Below, piece by piece: positions 17,777-25,968 of a DNA stretch of 64,000 nucleotides. The notes beneath the pieces were generated by a model that searched no databases, had not been told where the DNA came from, and saw nothing but the letters and a program-made list of their open reading frames with translations. Source of the stretch: Mesorhizobium sp. M1D.F.Ca.ET.043.01.1.1 (GTDB lineage: Bacteria > Pseudomonadota > Alphaproteobacteria > Rhizobiales > Rhizobiaceae); assembly GCF_003952385.1 (NCBI RefSeq), contig NZ_CP034444.1, positions 372,001-436,000 of the forward strand. The letters are read 5' to 3'. Each line of letters opens with the position of its first letter. The first letter of the stretch is position 1. A program made the position numbers and the translations under genes.

Positions 17777-19024
17777 TTACTTGTTCGGCGCCTGGTCGAT
17801 GATCGACTGCATGGTCTCCTGGGCGTTCGAAATCGCGCCGTCGACATCGTCGCCGAAGAACACCTCGTTGACCATCTGCGTCCACGGGCCGTTGGCGGAG
17901 TTGATCAGGTCGTTGAACACCACCGTATAGGGCGTGCGGCCCTTGGCCATCGCCTCGGCCGCCACCTGGTAGCGCGGATCGAGATCCTTCAACGCGTCCT
18001 TGGCGATGTCGCCGCGCACCGGCAGGCTGCCGTACTTGGCGAGGATGGTCTGGCCTTCGAGCGAGTAGGCGAAGTCCAAAAACTCCTTCACCACGGCGAT
18101 CTTCTTGGTGCCCTTGGTGACGACGAAATTGTCGCCGCCGGCGAAGGACGACCAGCCGCCGTCCTTGCCCGGCAGGAAGGTGATGCCGTAGTCGATGTCG
18201 GGATATTGCGTGTTGAGCGCGCCGATGGCGAAGGCGCCGGACGGCGAGATGCCGATCTTGCCGCCGGCAAAGGCGGCGAAGAAGTTGGCGCCGGTGTCGG
18301 TCTGCGCGCCCTCAGGCACCAGGCCCTTCTTCACCATCGAGCGGTAGAGGTCGATTGCGCCGCGCAGCTGCGGGCTGTCCAGCGTCGCCTTCGAGCCGTC
18401 CTCGGCGAGGATGTCGCCGCCCGAGGCCCAGATCAGCGGCGTGAAGGTGAAGATGTTGCAGCCGCCGCAATTGCCGGAGAAGTAGAAGCCCTTGATGTCG
18501 CCGCCGAGCGCATTGACCTTCTCGGCATCGGCCTCGATCTCGGCCCAGTTCTTCGGCCCTTTTTCCGGATCGAGCCCGGCCTGCTTGAACAGCTTCTTGT
18601 TCCAGATCAGCACCGAAGAGTCGGCCGAGAACGGCAGGCCGTAGATGTGGCCCTTATAGGTGCCGGTCTTCACATGCGCCGGCGACAGGCTGGAAAAATA
18701 GGGCAAGGATTTCGCCCAGTCGGTGATGTCCTCGAGCTGGCCGGCGGCGGCGAAGGACGGCGTGTAGATCAGGTCGAGCGAGAGCGCGTCGGGCGCGGTG
18801 CCGCCGGCGGCGGCCGCGCCATATTTCGGGATGATCTCGGCATTGGGGATGATGTCGAGCTTGATCTGGTCCTTATGCGCCTTGTTGAAGGCGTCGACGA
18901 TGCGCGGCATGAAGTTCGAGCCGTCGGCGCGCACCCAGATGTTGGCGGTCTCGGCGGACGCCGCCTGCAGGCCGCCGCCGATTACGGCCGCGGCCAAGGC
19001 CAGCTTGGCAAACATGGTTTTCAC
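17777..19024 (-). CDS. Sugar ABC transporter substrate-binding protein (CUT1, family 1)
   Basis: Exported periplasmic receptor of about 415 residues. A signal peptide (MFAKLALAAAVIGGGLQAASA) is followed by a family 1 solute-binding fold (AFNKAHKDQIKLDIIPNAE; QLEDITDW; the W-E-A/W-S-S-F-A-G-G-D pocket strands). The GTG at 19024 is preferred because AGGAGG lies 6-11 bases upstream of it; an ATG at 19039 is in frame but would contain that ribosome site. The ligand is probably an arabinofuranosyl oligosaccharide, judging by the GH127 gene in the same operon. The gene is followed by 332 bases, including a mosaic palindrome, before the permease start. Confidence 0.9.
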   Translation of the reverse strand: MKTMFAKLALAAAVIGGGLQAASAETANIWVRADGSNFMPRIVDAFNKAHKDQIKLDIIPNAEIIPKYGAAAAGGTAPDALSLDLIYTPSFAAAGQLEDITDWAKSLPYFSSLSPAHVKTGTYKGHIYGLPFSADSSVLIWNKKLFKQAGLDPEKGPKNWAEIEADAEKVNALGGDIKGFYFSGNCGGCNIFTFTPLIWASGGDILAEDGSKATLDSPQLRGAIDLYRSMVKKGLVPEGAQTDTGANFFAAFAGGKIGISPSGAFAIGALNTQYPDIDYGITFLPGKDGGWSSFAGGDNFVVTKGTKKIAVVKEFLDFAYSLEGQTILAKYGSLPVRGDIAKDALKDLDPRYQVAAEAMAKGRTPYTVVFNDLINSANGPWTQMVNEVFFGDDVDGAISNAQETMQSIIDQAPNK

Positions 19025-19096
19025 GCTATTCCTCCTCATGGTTCTCCTCCCGGTTTGGCCGCGCGTCCCAATTCGTTGGGTTCACGGCGGCCCGTC

Positions 19097-20149
19097 TCAG
19101 CCGCCCGGCGGACGGCCGCATGACTGACGCACCACCAGCCGGCACGGCAGTTTCCTGATGCCCGGCGCGGCCGGCTGGCCGCCAACGAGCGAAAGCAAAG
19201 CGAGCCCGGCCTCGCGGCCGAGCGTCGAAAGATTCATGTCGACCGAGGTGAGCGGCGGGCGCGTCGCCTCGGCCACGATCTCCCAATTGTCGAAGCCGAT
19301 GACGCCGACATCCTCGGGCACGCCGATGCCGCGCTCGCGCAGCGCATCGATGACGCCGCGCGCGATCTGGTCGTTGCCGCAGAAGACCGCGTCCGGCCAC
19401 CCTTCCCTGCCCGCCTTGGCGAACAGCTTTGCCACCGCCTCATGGCCCCAGGCTTCCGACCAGGCCCCGAGCAACGGCTCGCCGACCGGTAGGCCGTTCT
19501 CCGCAAGAACATCGCGGTAGGCCTCAGCCCGCGCATGCACCACCGCGAAGCTCGCCGGGCCGCTGACATGGGCGATGCGGCGGCGCCCGAGCCGCAAAAA
19601 GTGCTCGACCGCCAGCCGCGCGCCGCCGGCATCGTCGGAGACGAGGCCGACCGCGCCGGGATCGGGCTGGGTGAAGGCATAGACGACGGGCACGCGCAGG
19701 TTGGAGAGGTCGATCGGCAGATGGCGGTCGATGCGTTTTCCGGTGGCGATGATGCCGTCGACGCGCTTGTCGAGCATCGCATCGACATGCAGCTGGCCGA
19801 GCCGCGTGTCGTCCTCGACATTGCACAGGAACACCGACACGCCATTGTCGACCAGCGCATCCGAAACGCCCGCCATCAGCGGCAGCGAGAAGCGGCCATA
19901 GGTATCGTTGGTGAGCAGGCCGACGGAGAAGCTGCGTTTGCGCAGCAGGCTCTGCGCCAGGCTGTTCGGCCGGAAGCCGAGCAGCCGCGCCGTCTCGCGA
20001 ATGCGCTCGCGCGTCTCGGCCGTCATCCGCCCCTGCCCGTTCAGCGCCTTGGACGCCGTCGCCACGCTGACGCCGGCCGCAGCCGCCACCTCGCGCAGCG
20101 TGACCGGCGGCTTGGCGGAAACTGGCGCTGGCTCGGCGTCGGCGGACAT
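19097..20149 (-). CDS. LacI family transcriptional regulator
   Basis: A 350-residue repressor-type regulator. The LacI helix-turn-helix and hinge are clear at residues 17-70 (TLREVAAAAGVSVATASKAL, then RIRETARLLGFRPNSLAQSL), followed by a periplasmic-binding-protein-like sensor domain (SVGLLTNDTYGRFSLPLMAG). It is the first gene of the operon that continues with the sugar-binding protein 72 bases downstream. Two GGGAAAAGGTTTTCTC sites lie just upstream of its start and probably mediate autoregulation and control of the whole operon. The inducer is presumably the imported sugar or a GH127 product. Confidence 0.92.
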   Translation of the reverse strand: MSADAEPAPVSAKPPVTLREVAAAAGVSVATASKALNGQGRMTAETRERIRETARLLGFRPNSLAQSLLRKRSFSVGLLTNDTYGRFSLPLMAGVSDALVDNGVSVFLCNVEDDTRLGQLHVDAMLDKRVDGIIATGKRIDRHLPIDLSNLRVPVVYAFTQPDPGAVGLVSDDAGGARLAVEHFLRLGRRRIAHVSGPASFAVVHARAEAYRDVLAENGLPVGEPLLGAWSEAWGHEAVAKLFAKAGREGWPDAVFCGNDQIARGVIDALRERGIGVPEDVGVIGFDNWEIVAEATRPPLTSVDMNLSTLGREAGLALLSLVGGQPAAPGIRKLPCRLVVRQSCGRPPGG

Positions 20150-20172
20150 ATTTCGAGGCGCATCCCTGAGTT

Positions 20173-20188
20173 GGGAAAAGGTTTTCTC
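20173..20188. promoter_or_regulatory. LacI-type operator candidate 1
   Basis: GGGAAAAGGTTTTCTC, an inverted repeat of GAAAA with a 2-base spacer, 24 bases upstream of the lacI-family start. An identical 16-mer occurs at 20242-20257. The 69-bp spacing is about six to seven helical turns and would suit DNA looping by a tetrameric repressor. Confidence 0.7.
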
Positions 20189-20241
20189 TTACCGCCCTGC
20201 GCGAAGATGACGGGTGAGGTCAGCGAGTGCCAGGGCGATTT

Positions 20242-20257
20242 GGGAAAAGGTTTTCTC
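20242..20257. promoter_or_regulatory. LacI-type operator candidate 2
   Basis: Second identical copy of GGGAAAAGGTTTTCTC. Both copies are preceded by TT/TTT, so the shared match is a little longer than 16 bases. The region 20150-20425 holds no gene otherwise. Confidence 0.7.
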
Positions 20258-20425
20258 AGGGGGAGATTAGGGGAAGGTGGCGGGGTTGGCAAGGGGCGAT
20301 TTCGCCAAAGGTAAATGTTCCCGTTAGGCTGACACAGGGGCGGGTCGACCATCGGTTGTTCGATTTGGTTGACATAGGCCGGGTATGACAGCGACTTTGC
20401 GATCCCCAAGCCGCCATTGATTGAG

Positions 20426-23400
20426 ATGACCCGAACTGTACGCAGGATAAACGTCGCGCCAGACAAGCCTGAAGATGCGAGTCCGCGACCATTTTCAGAT
20501 TTTGCGGGGCAAGCAAATGTTGTGCTGCTTGGCGATCCTGGCGCAGGCAAAACGCACCTCTTCAGAGAATCAGCGACGGAGGAGTCTGGGCGGTTTATTA
20601 AGGCGCGCGATTTTCTCAACACGCCGGTGTCCTTGCTGCAAGGCCAGCGGCTGTTTATCGACGGACTCGACGAGAAACGCGCTGGTCGAGGCGACCGAGA
20701 TATCGTCGATGCTCTCGTGACAAAGCTTTTTGCCGTTAATCCGCAAAAGGTAAGAATTTCGTGTCGGGCTGCTGACTGGCTCGGCGAAAGTGATCTAACT
20801 GCGCTTCGTCCTTTCTTTGAACAGCAAGGGGAAGTATTCGTTCTTCACCTCGAGAGCTTGTCACGACCCGAGCAGATAGCGGTGCTGGCCGGGCAGCACG
20901 CGAGCGCCGATGCTGCGGCAATATTCCTCAATGAAGCTGAGGATCGCGGCCTTGGAGACTTCCTCGAAAACCCTCAGAATCTCACCATGCTATGGCGGGC
21001 CGTGCAGGCGGGCTCTTGGCCTACTGCCCGCAATGAATTGTTCGAGGTATCAACGCAATTGATGCTTCAAGAATTCGACCAGGAGCGAGCGCGTTCAGGA
21101 AGTGGCACGTATTCGGCCAGTGAATTGCGATCGGTAGCTGGAGCAATCTGCGCAGCACGCCTAATCGCCGATGTCGAGGCTATTAGCCTGACTGACCAGG
21201 AGGGAACTGCCGACATACCAAGCTATCGCTCGCTCCGCTTCTTCCCGCCCGAGAAAGTTTTGGCGGCTCTAGGCCGGCGGGTTTTTGACTCAGCGTCTGC
21301 ACCGGAAACCGTCGACTACACGCATCGCACGACTGCGGAATTCCTTGCGGCGGAATTCTTGGCGGAGCGAGTGCGGAGCGGCTTGCCGGTCGGTAGAGTC
21401 GCAGCTTTGATCGGTGTCGATGGCCATCCTGCAGCAGAGTTGAGAGGCCTGCACGCCTGGCTAGCCGTCCATCTGCCGGAGTATGCTGACCAACTCATTG
21501 AGGCCGATCCCTACGGCGTGCTTACTTACGGCGACGCAGGTGCATTGTCCCCATCATCCTGCTCGCGTCTCGTTCGCGCGCTCGACAAACTGTCGCGTTC
21601 CAACCCTTGGTTCCGTTCCGGAAATTGGCAATCCCGACCAATTGGCGCGCTGGCACGGCCGGACATGGTCGATGAATTCCGCAGAATTCTTAACAGCCCG
21701 GATGCCGGTTTCGGCGTCCGCTCAGTGGTCATAGATGCGCTGTCGCTGGGAACGCCGATCCCTGCAATGCTTCCAGATCTTGCTGCGGTGCTCGCGCGCC
21801 AAGCTTTGCCCTATCAAGAGCGGGTTCATGCATTTGAGGCACTGGTGCGCCTTGGCGATTCTGGCAAACTAGCCATTCACAACGCGATGCAGACGCAGCT
21901 AGGCAAGACTCTCGACGACCTCCGTCTTCGCGCCGAAGTCATACGAACTTTTTATGGCGATCCGTACGGCCCATCTGAAGTGATCGCGCTCGTCAACAAT
22001 TCGGCGGATGTGGAGCGAACCGTCGGTTCAGGGATGCTATGGCGGCTCGCAGACAGTGTCTCAGCCGCGGACCTTCCCGAAGTGTTGGACGGCGTAGACT
22101 CACCGCAATCGCCCGAAGGTGGTTTCGGCCCGGAAAATTGGGAAGTGGGTTCGTTCTATGGTCGCGCTCTGGTGCGCGTTTGGCGCGGGTCTGGCGAGTT
22201 CGATCCAGCCCGCGTAATGGGCTGGCTTCGCAAGCGCATGGCCTTCCGGGGTGGCCAACCCAGTCGCGCAAGAGATTTACGCGCCGCGATGCGCGACAAG
22301 CCAGACCGTCTTCGCGCGCTTGCCACTTATTTCTTCAGAAGCACGCCGATCGACAAGGATCGCTGGCTTGCCTTGAACCGCTTCCGCGAAGCGACATTAT
22401 TCGAATTGGACGCTAGCACGCTTGCAGACATCGTCGTTGGGGAGATGGAGGCTTCTAGAGACGATGACCGCCGCATCTTCCTCTACGAGGTCGGCCTTGC
22501 ACTCGCTTTCCAGACCGATTTGACCAGCGGTGTGACACTCTTCAATGACCTTTACGCGCGTGGCGACCACGATCCAACCTTGAAGGCAACGCGTGACGCA
22601 GCCGTAGTGTCTAACCTGCCACAGGGATACTTCGAGGGGCGCTTCAGTCGTGGTGTGAGAGCTGAAGACAGCCGCGAACGGCAAGCGCAAGACTTCGATA
22701 GAGACATTCAGCAAATTCGGAGTGGCAAGCATCTCGGCTGGCTCGCGCATATCGCACGCGTTTATTTTGGGCTCTATCGCGATGTAGAACGTACTCTTTC
22801 GCCCCGAGCGAGAATCTCTGCCCAGTTCGGCGAAGAGCGCGCAGCTGCCGCGCTAGAGGCACTGGTCGCAGCGCCTTCGCGAAGCGATGTGCCAAGCTTT
22901 GCCGAGGTAATGGCACTGTACGGCAACCGGCAGCGTTACGATTGGTGGTTCGCAATCACAGCTGGGCTCAACGAACGGTGCTTGGCTGGCCAAGGGCTCG
23001 CCGGGCTTTCCGACGATTTTCTAAAGGGGATGCTGGTCTTCTCTGTGGCTAACCCTGTTCCCTCTATACAGGATGATGAGGAACCGTGGACAGTCCATCC
23101 TTGGCGCAATGTGCTCGCAGAGCAGCGGCGTGAAGTATTGCGAGATGCGTATCTGGCGATGGCACAACTTCGCTTGTCGCAAGGTGAACAGAGTGCCGAC
23201 GGCCTCACCGAGCTTTTAACCGATTCTACTTTCGAGGCTCACCGCGGAGAGATTGCGCTTGGTTTCTTGCGCCAGTTTCCGAACGCGCATCCATTTCGAC
23301 TGACGGACCTTCTTGACGCCGTGGCGAAAATACCTGCCACGCATGAACGTTTCCTTGGACTTGCCAATCCAGTTGTTTCCGGCGCGGTTAAGGTCGATGA

Positions 23401-24436
23401 AGACCAACGTGATCTTTGGCTAGTCACTGCCTCTCTGGTCGCCCCAAGGGGCTTTGAGTCCGAAGTGAGGCAACGAGCCTCTGCTCATCCAGGACTCATA
23501 TTCGACTTCCGCGACCGTGACTGGTTCCTGCGAGATGGCAGCCCAGGAGAAAGCACGTCCCTGCTGCCTAAGCTTGAGTTCATAGCCCAGCTCACGGGAC
23601 GCCTTTTTTCGAATACCCCGCATCCGCCCGGCGGCTGGTCGGGCGATACAAATGACTGGGACGCATCCGAATATTTCCGCATCCTGACAAACATTGTTTC
23701 AACATCGCCTAGCTCTGCCGCAACGGACGTACTGGTCAGGTTAGAGGCCGATCCTTACCTGGAATCGTACAGGTCACACATCCTCTTCGCGCTTGCCAAT
23801 CAACGGCAGCGACGCAGAGATGCAGAATACGAGCGGCCTACCTGGCCCAAAACCGTGGTCGCCCTAGGTAATGGTGCGCCCGCGACCGTGGCGGACCTTC
23901 ATGCGCTGGTTGTAGCGCAGATGCGAGATCTTGCGCACCACATTGCGCGGGCGAACACCGACATCTACAAGCAATTCTGGAATGTCGACTCGTTCTCGAA
24001 GCCAACGGCACCGCGCCCCGAGGAAGCCTGTCGGGACGATCTCATAACGCTATTGAGGCCTCGGCTTCTGCCGGTTGGCGTCATGGTTGAACCCGAAGGA
24101 CATATGGTAGCCGATAAGCGTGCGGATATTTCTGTTGCCATGCCTCGCAGGAAAGTCCTCTGCGAACTAAAACGGGATTACCATGCCGATGTTTGGACTG
24201 CTCTGCTGGGTCAGCTTGAACGCTTTTATGCACACGATCCAGAAGCAAAAGGCTTTGGTGTTTATTGCGTCTTCTGGTTCGGGGACAAAAGACCTAAAAA
24301 GATCCCCACTCCGCTTAACCAAATGAACCCGCCGCAATCTGCAGCAGAGATGGAGACGATGCTTAGAGGCCTCGTGCCAGAAGCAATGAGAGACCGTCTG
24401 AACGTTATTGTCATCGATGTGTCGGGCAAGGTTTGA
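20426..24436 (+). CDS. Giant P-loop (NACHT/STAND-like) NTPase with C-terminal PD-(D/E)xK nuclease motif
   Basis: A 1336-residue protein. Walker A GDPGAGKTH is at residues 36-44 and Walker B RLFIDGLDE at 75-83, followed by a sensor-like arginine segment (KVRISCRAADW), as in NACHT/STAND ATPases. The long middle (~300-1150) is helical and has no obvious repeat. Near the C-terminus a PD-(D/E)xK nuclease core is visible: D1234 in RADIS and E1247/K1249 in CELKRDYH, then a helix WTALLGQLERFY. This NTPase-plus-nuclease layout is typical of anti-phage proteins, but with the nuclease at the C-terminus it does not match an Avs type I know. Codon use and G+C are lower than in flanking genes, suggesting transfer. 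The start could be TTG 20417. It is convergent with the HNH gene. Confidence 0.75.
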   Translation: MTRTVRRINVAPDKPEDASPRPFSDFAGQANVVLLGDPGAGKTHLFRESATEESGRFIKARDFLNTPVSLLQGQRLFIDGLDEKRAGRGDRDIVDALVTKLFAVNPQKVRISCRAADWLGESDLTALRPFFEQQGEVFVLHLESLSRPEQIAVLAGQHASADAAAIFLNEAEDRGLGDFLENPQNLTMLWRAVQAGSWPTARNELFEVSTQLMLQEFDQERARSGSGTYSASELRSVAGAICAARLIADVEAISLTDQEGTADIPSYRSLRFFPPEKVLAALGRRVFDSASAPETVDYTHRTTAEFLAAEFLAERVRSGLPVGRVAALIGVDGHPAAELRGLHAWLAVHLPEYADQLIEADPYGVLTYGDAGALSPSSCSRLVRALDKLSRSNPWFRSGNWQSRPIGALARPDMVDEFRRILNSPDAGFGVRSVVIDALSLGTPIPAMLPDLAAVLARQALPYQERVHAFEALVRLGDSGKLAIHNAMQTQLGKTLDDLRLRAEVIRTFYGDPYGPSEVIALVNNSADVERTVGSGMLWRLADSVSAADLPEVLDGVDSPQSPEGGFGPENWEVGSFYGRALVRVWRGSGEFDPARVMGWLRKRMAFRGGQPSRARDLRAAMRDKPDRLRALATYFFRSTPIDKDRWLALNRFREATLFELDASTLADIVVGEMEASRDDDRRIFLYEVGLALAFQTDLTSGVTLFNDLYARGDHDPTLKATRDAAVVSNLPQGYFEGRFSRGVRAEDSRERQAQDFDRDIQQIRSGKHLGWLAHIARVYFGLYRDVERTLSPRARISAQFGEERAAAALEALVAAPSRSDVPSFAEVMALYGNRQRYDWWFAITAGLNERCLAGQGLAGLSDDFLKGMLVFSVANPVPSIQDDEEPWTVHPWRNVLAEQRREVLRDAYLAMAQLRLSQGEQSADGLTELLTDSTFEAHRGEIALGFLRQFPNAHPFRLTDLLDAVAKIPATHERFLGLANPVVSGAVKVDEDQRDLWLVTASLVAPRGFESEVRQRASAHPGLIFDFRDRDWFLRDGSPGESTSLLPKLEFIAQLTGRLFSNTPHPPGGWSGDTNDWDASEYFRILTNIVSTSPSSAATDVLVRLEADPYLESYRSHILFALANQRQRRRDAEYERPTWPKTVVALGNGAPATVADLHALVVAQMRDLAHHIARANTDIYKQFWNVDSFSKPTAPRPEEACRDDLITLLRPRLLPVGVMVEPEGHMVADKRADISVAMPRRKVLCELKRDYHADVWTALLGQLERFYAHDPEAKGFGVYCVFWFGDKRPKKIPTPLNQMNPPQSAAEMETMLRGLVPEAMRDRLNVIVIDVSGKV

Positions 24437-24502
24437 AGTTTTGGCGCCGTTGCGTCCTTTGTCGACCGGAACTGGCAGACTCTCGATTTTGTCCGCTCCA
24501 CC

Positions 24503-25396
24503 TCACTGCTTAAAACTATGCTCGCGGTGCCACTGCAGAAATCTCGGATGCGGCCGTTCAGACAGTCGCCCCGGGGAGAGCGCACGGCGCGTTTTGTTGA
24601 TGAAACCGTGCACGCTGTCGAGGTCGTTGACCTGCCGCGAGATCAGGATTTCCAGATCATCGGAGAGGCTGATTAACCCACGGTCGAACATCCAGTGCGC
24701 TGTACCTGATAGCGCGATCCCATTGTTGATGACATCCGGGCCGTTAGCTTCGACAGGTCGAATATGGGCGGCGGAAACCTCGGCTCGACCGCCGCCATTG
24801 ATCAACTTCAGCCCCGTGATCGCGCAGCGCTCGTCATAGGCGCGCAGGACGATGCGGCGAAAGATGCGGTCCCGCACAATTCGCGATGCGATGTAGCTCA
24901 CGCGGTCGCGGCTCTGCTCGAACTGAAATGGCGCCTGCTCTTCCTGAAAGCCGCCGCCGATTTCATCGACGCGAGGCAGCACCACCTCGTTCGCGTCGAA
25001 GGCTAGATCGATGATGCGGTTGAAGTCGGCAGGACTAAGCGGGCGGACGGCGGATTGGGCGCGGCCGGAAATTCTACCTTCTTCATTGAGTAGACCTCGT
25101 TCGACCAGACCGTCGACCCCGTTAAACGGAACAGGGTTGACGAAATCGAGGTAGGTGCCGGGCTCAATCAGAGCGAGGTACATGTCGGGCGCTGCAGGGT
25201 CGGGAATGACCTGCTGGACCTTGGCCATGGCGAAATAGCCGCGCGTCTCGGTCACTTTGCTGGGCTCGTAATAGATGATCCAGTCGCCGACACAGGATTC
25301 GACACGGCGCAGATACTGGCGCGGGAATTGGTACTGCTCAGCGGGGCTGTCATCGTAGATTGAATCTGTACGGTGAATGAAAACCCCAAATGCCAT
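24503..25396 (-). CDS. HNH endonuclease with PUA/EVE-like N-terminal domain
   Basis: A 297-residue predicted nuclease. The C-terminal domain has the HNH_2-type layout: YDERCAITG near residue 188, SAAHIRP near 210, then NNGIALSGTAHWMFDRGLIS near 225-245, supplying the Cys, His, Asn and His positions. The N-terminal ~130 residues (GDWIIYYEPSKV; GYFAMAKVQQVIPD; YLALIEPGTYLDF) resemble PUA-superfamily readers such as EVE or ASCH, which bind modified bases. That combination predicts a type IV-like, modification-dependent restriction enzyme. The domain call for the N-terminus is by eye. ATG 25396 is taken; TTG 25408 is also open. It faces the giant NTPase gene with 66 bases between the stops. Confidence 0.78.
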   Translation of the reverse strand: MAFGVFIHRTDSIYDDSPAEQYQFPRQYLRRVESCVGDWIIYYEPSKVTETRGYFAMAKVQQVIPDPAAPDMYLALIEPGTYLDFVNPVPFNGVDGLVERGLLNEEGRISGRAQSAVRPLSPADFNRIIDLAFDANEVVLPRVDEIGGGFQEEQAPFQFEQSRDRVSYIASRIVRDRIFRRIVLRAYDERCAITGLKLINGGGRAEVSAAHIRPVEANGPDVINNGIALSGTAHWMFDRGLISLSDDLEILISRQVNDLDSVHGFINKTRRALSPGRLSERPHPRFLQWHREHSFKQ

Positions 25397-25521
25397 GATC
25401 TTCTGCAATGCGTGCTTGGAAATACGTCCGAGCGAATACAGCCCGATATTCGGAGCTTAGTCTAGCTACGAGAAGCTTTTCTCCCGCCAATCAGCTCGCG
25501 GAGTCGAAAGCCATCGCGCAT

Positions 25522-25908
25522 GAGGAGCCCCTGCCCGGCTCTTCCCTCGGAGGCGCGGACCGAAACTGCCCTACCGCTTCCTAAAAAACCCAGACAAAAT
25601 ATTCGGCCCCACCTCCCCGGGCGCAGCCTGATGCCGTCCTCGAATCCGTTCAGCGTCACGCAGTCGAAGCCGCTGTGCGCCAGCAGCGCCACCAGCGAGT
25701 CGCGGTCGAAGTGGTGCAGGTGCTCGTTGGCGAGGCGCATGCGCCAGGTTCGGAACCAGGCGTCTGCGCCGAGCTCACGCCAGCGGCAATAGGGGACGGC
25801 GACGGCCCGGTGCCGGGCCTGAAGGCGGCCGAGGAAACCCGGATCCGGGATGTGCTCGAGCACGTCGAACATGGCGACGAGATCCCACGAGCCGGCGAGC
25901 GCCTCATG
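25522..25908 (-). pseudogene. Truncated duplicate of the methyltransferase gene (3' half only)
   Basis: This stretch is about 90% identical to 28080-28467, the 3' half and downstream flank of the intact methyltransferase gene, in the same orientation. In the matching frame it still encodes SWDLVAMFDVLEHIPDPGFL and the W-R-E-L-G-A-D-A-W-F segment, with a 6-base deletion relative to the intact copy. The SAM-binding N-terminal half is missing. Similarity starts at the TGAGG matching the stop of the oxidoreductase gene (28080) and ends abruptly near 25908, just before the MscS gene. It is a non-functional remnant marking a recombination join. Confidence 0.8.
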
Positions 25909-25968
25909 CCGCCGTCGCGGAACGATAAGGCGCTGCTGGATGTTGATGCTACATCGGATGGCGAACTC

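Noticed and set aside
25397..25521. tRNA or att site at the right edge of the accessory region
   Set aside because: No cloverleaf or T-loop GTTCGANTC sequence was found, and no integrase gene is present; the edge is better explained by homologous recombination.
25675..25968. Long N-terminal extension of the MscS frame
   Set aside because: The extension is antisense to the duplicated methyltransferase fragment and translates to charged sequence with no channel features.
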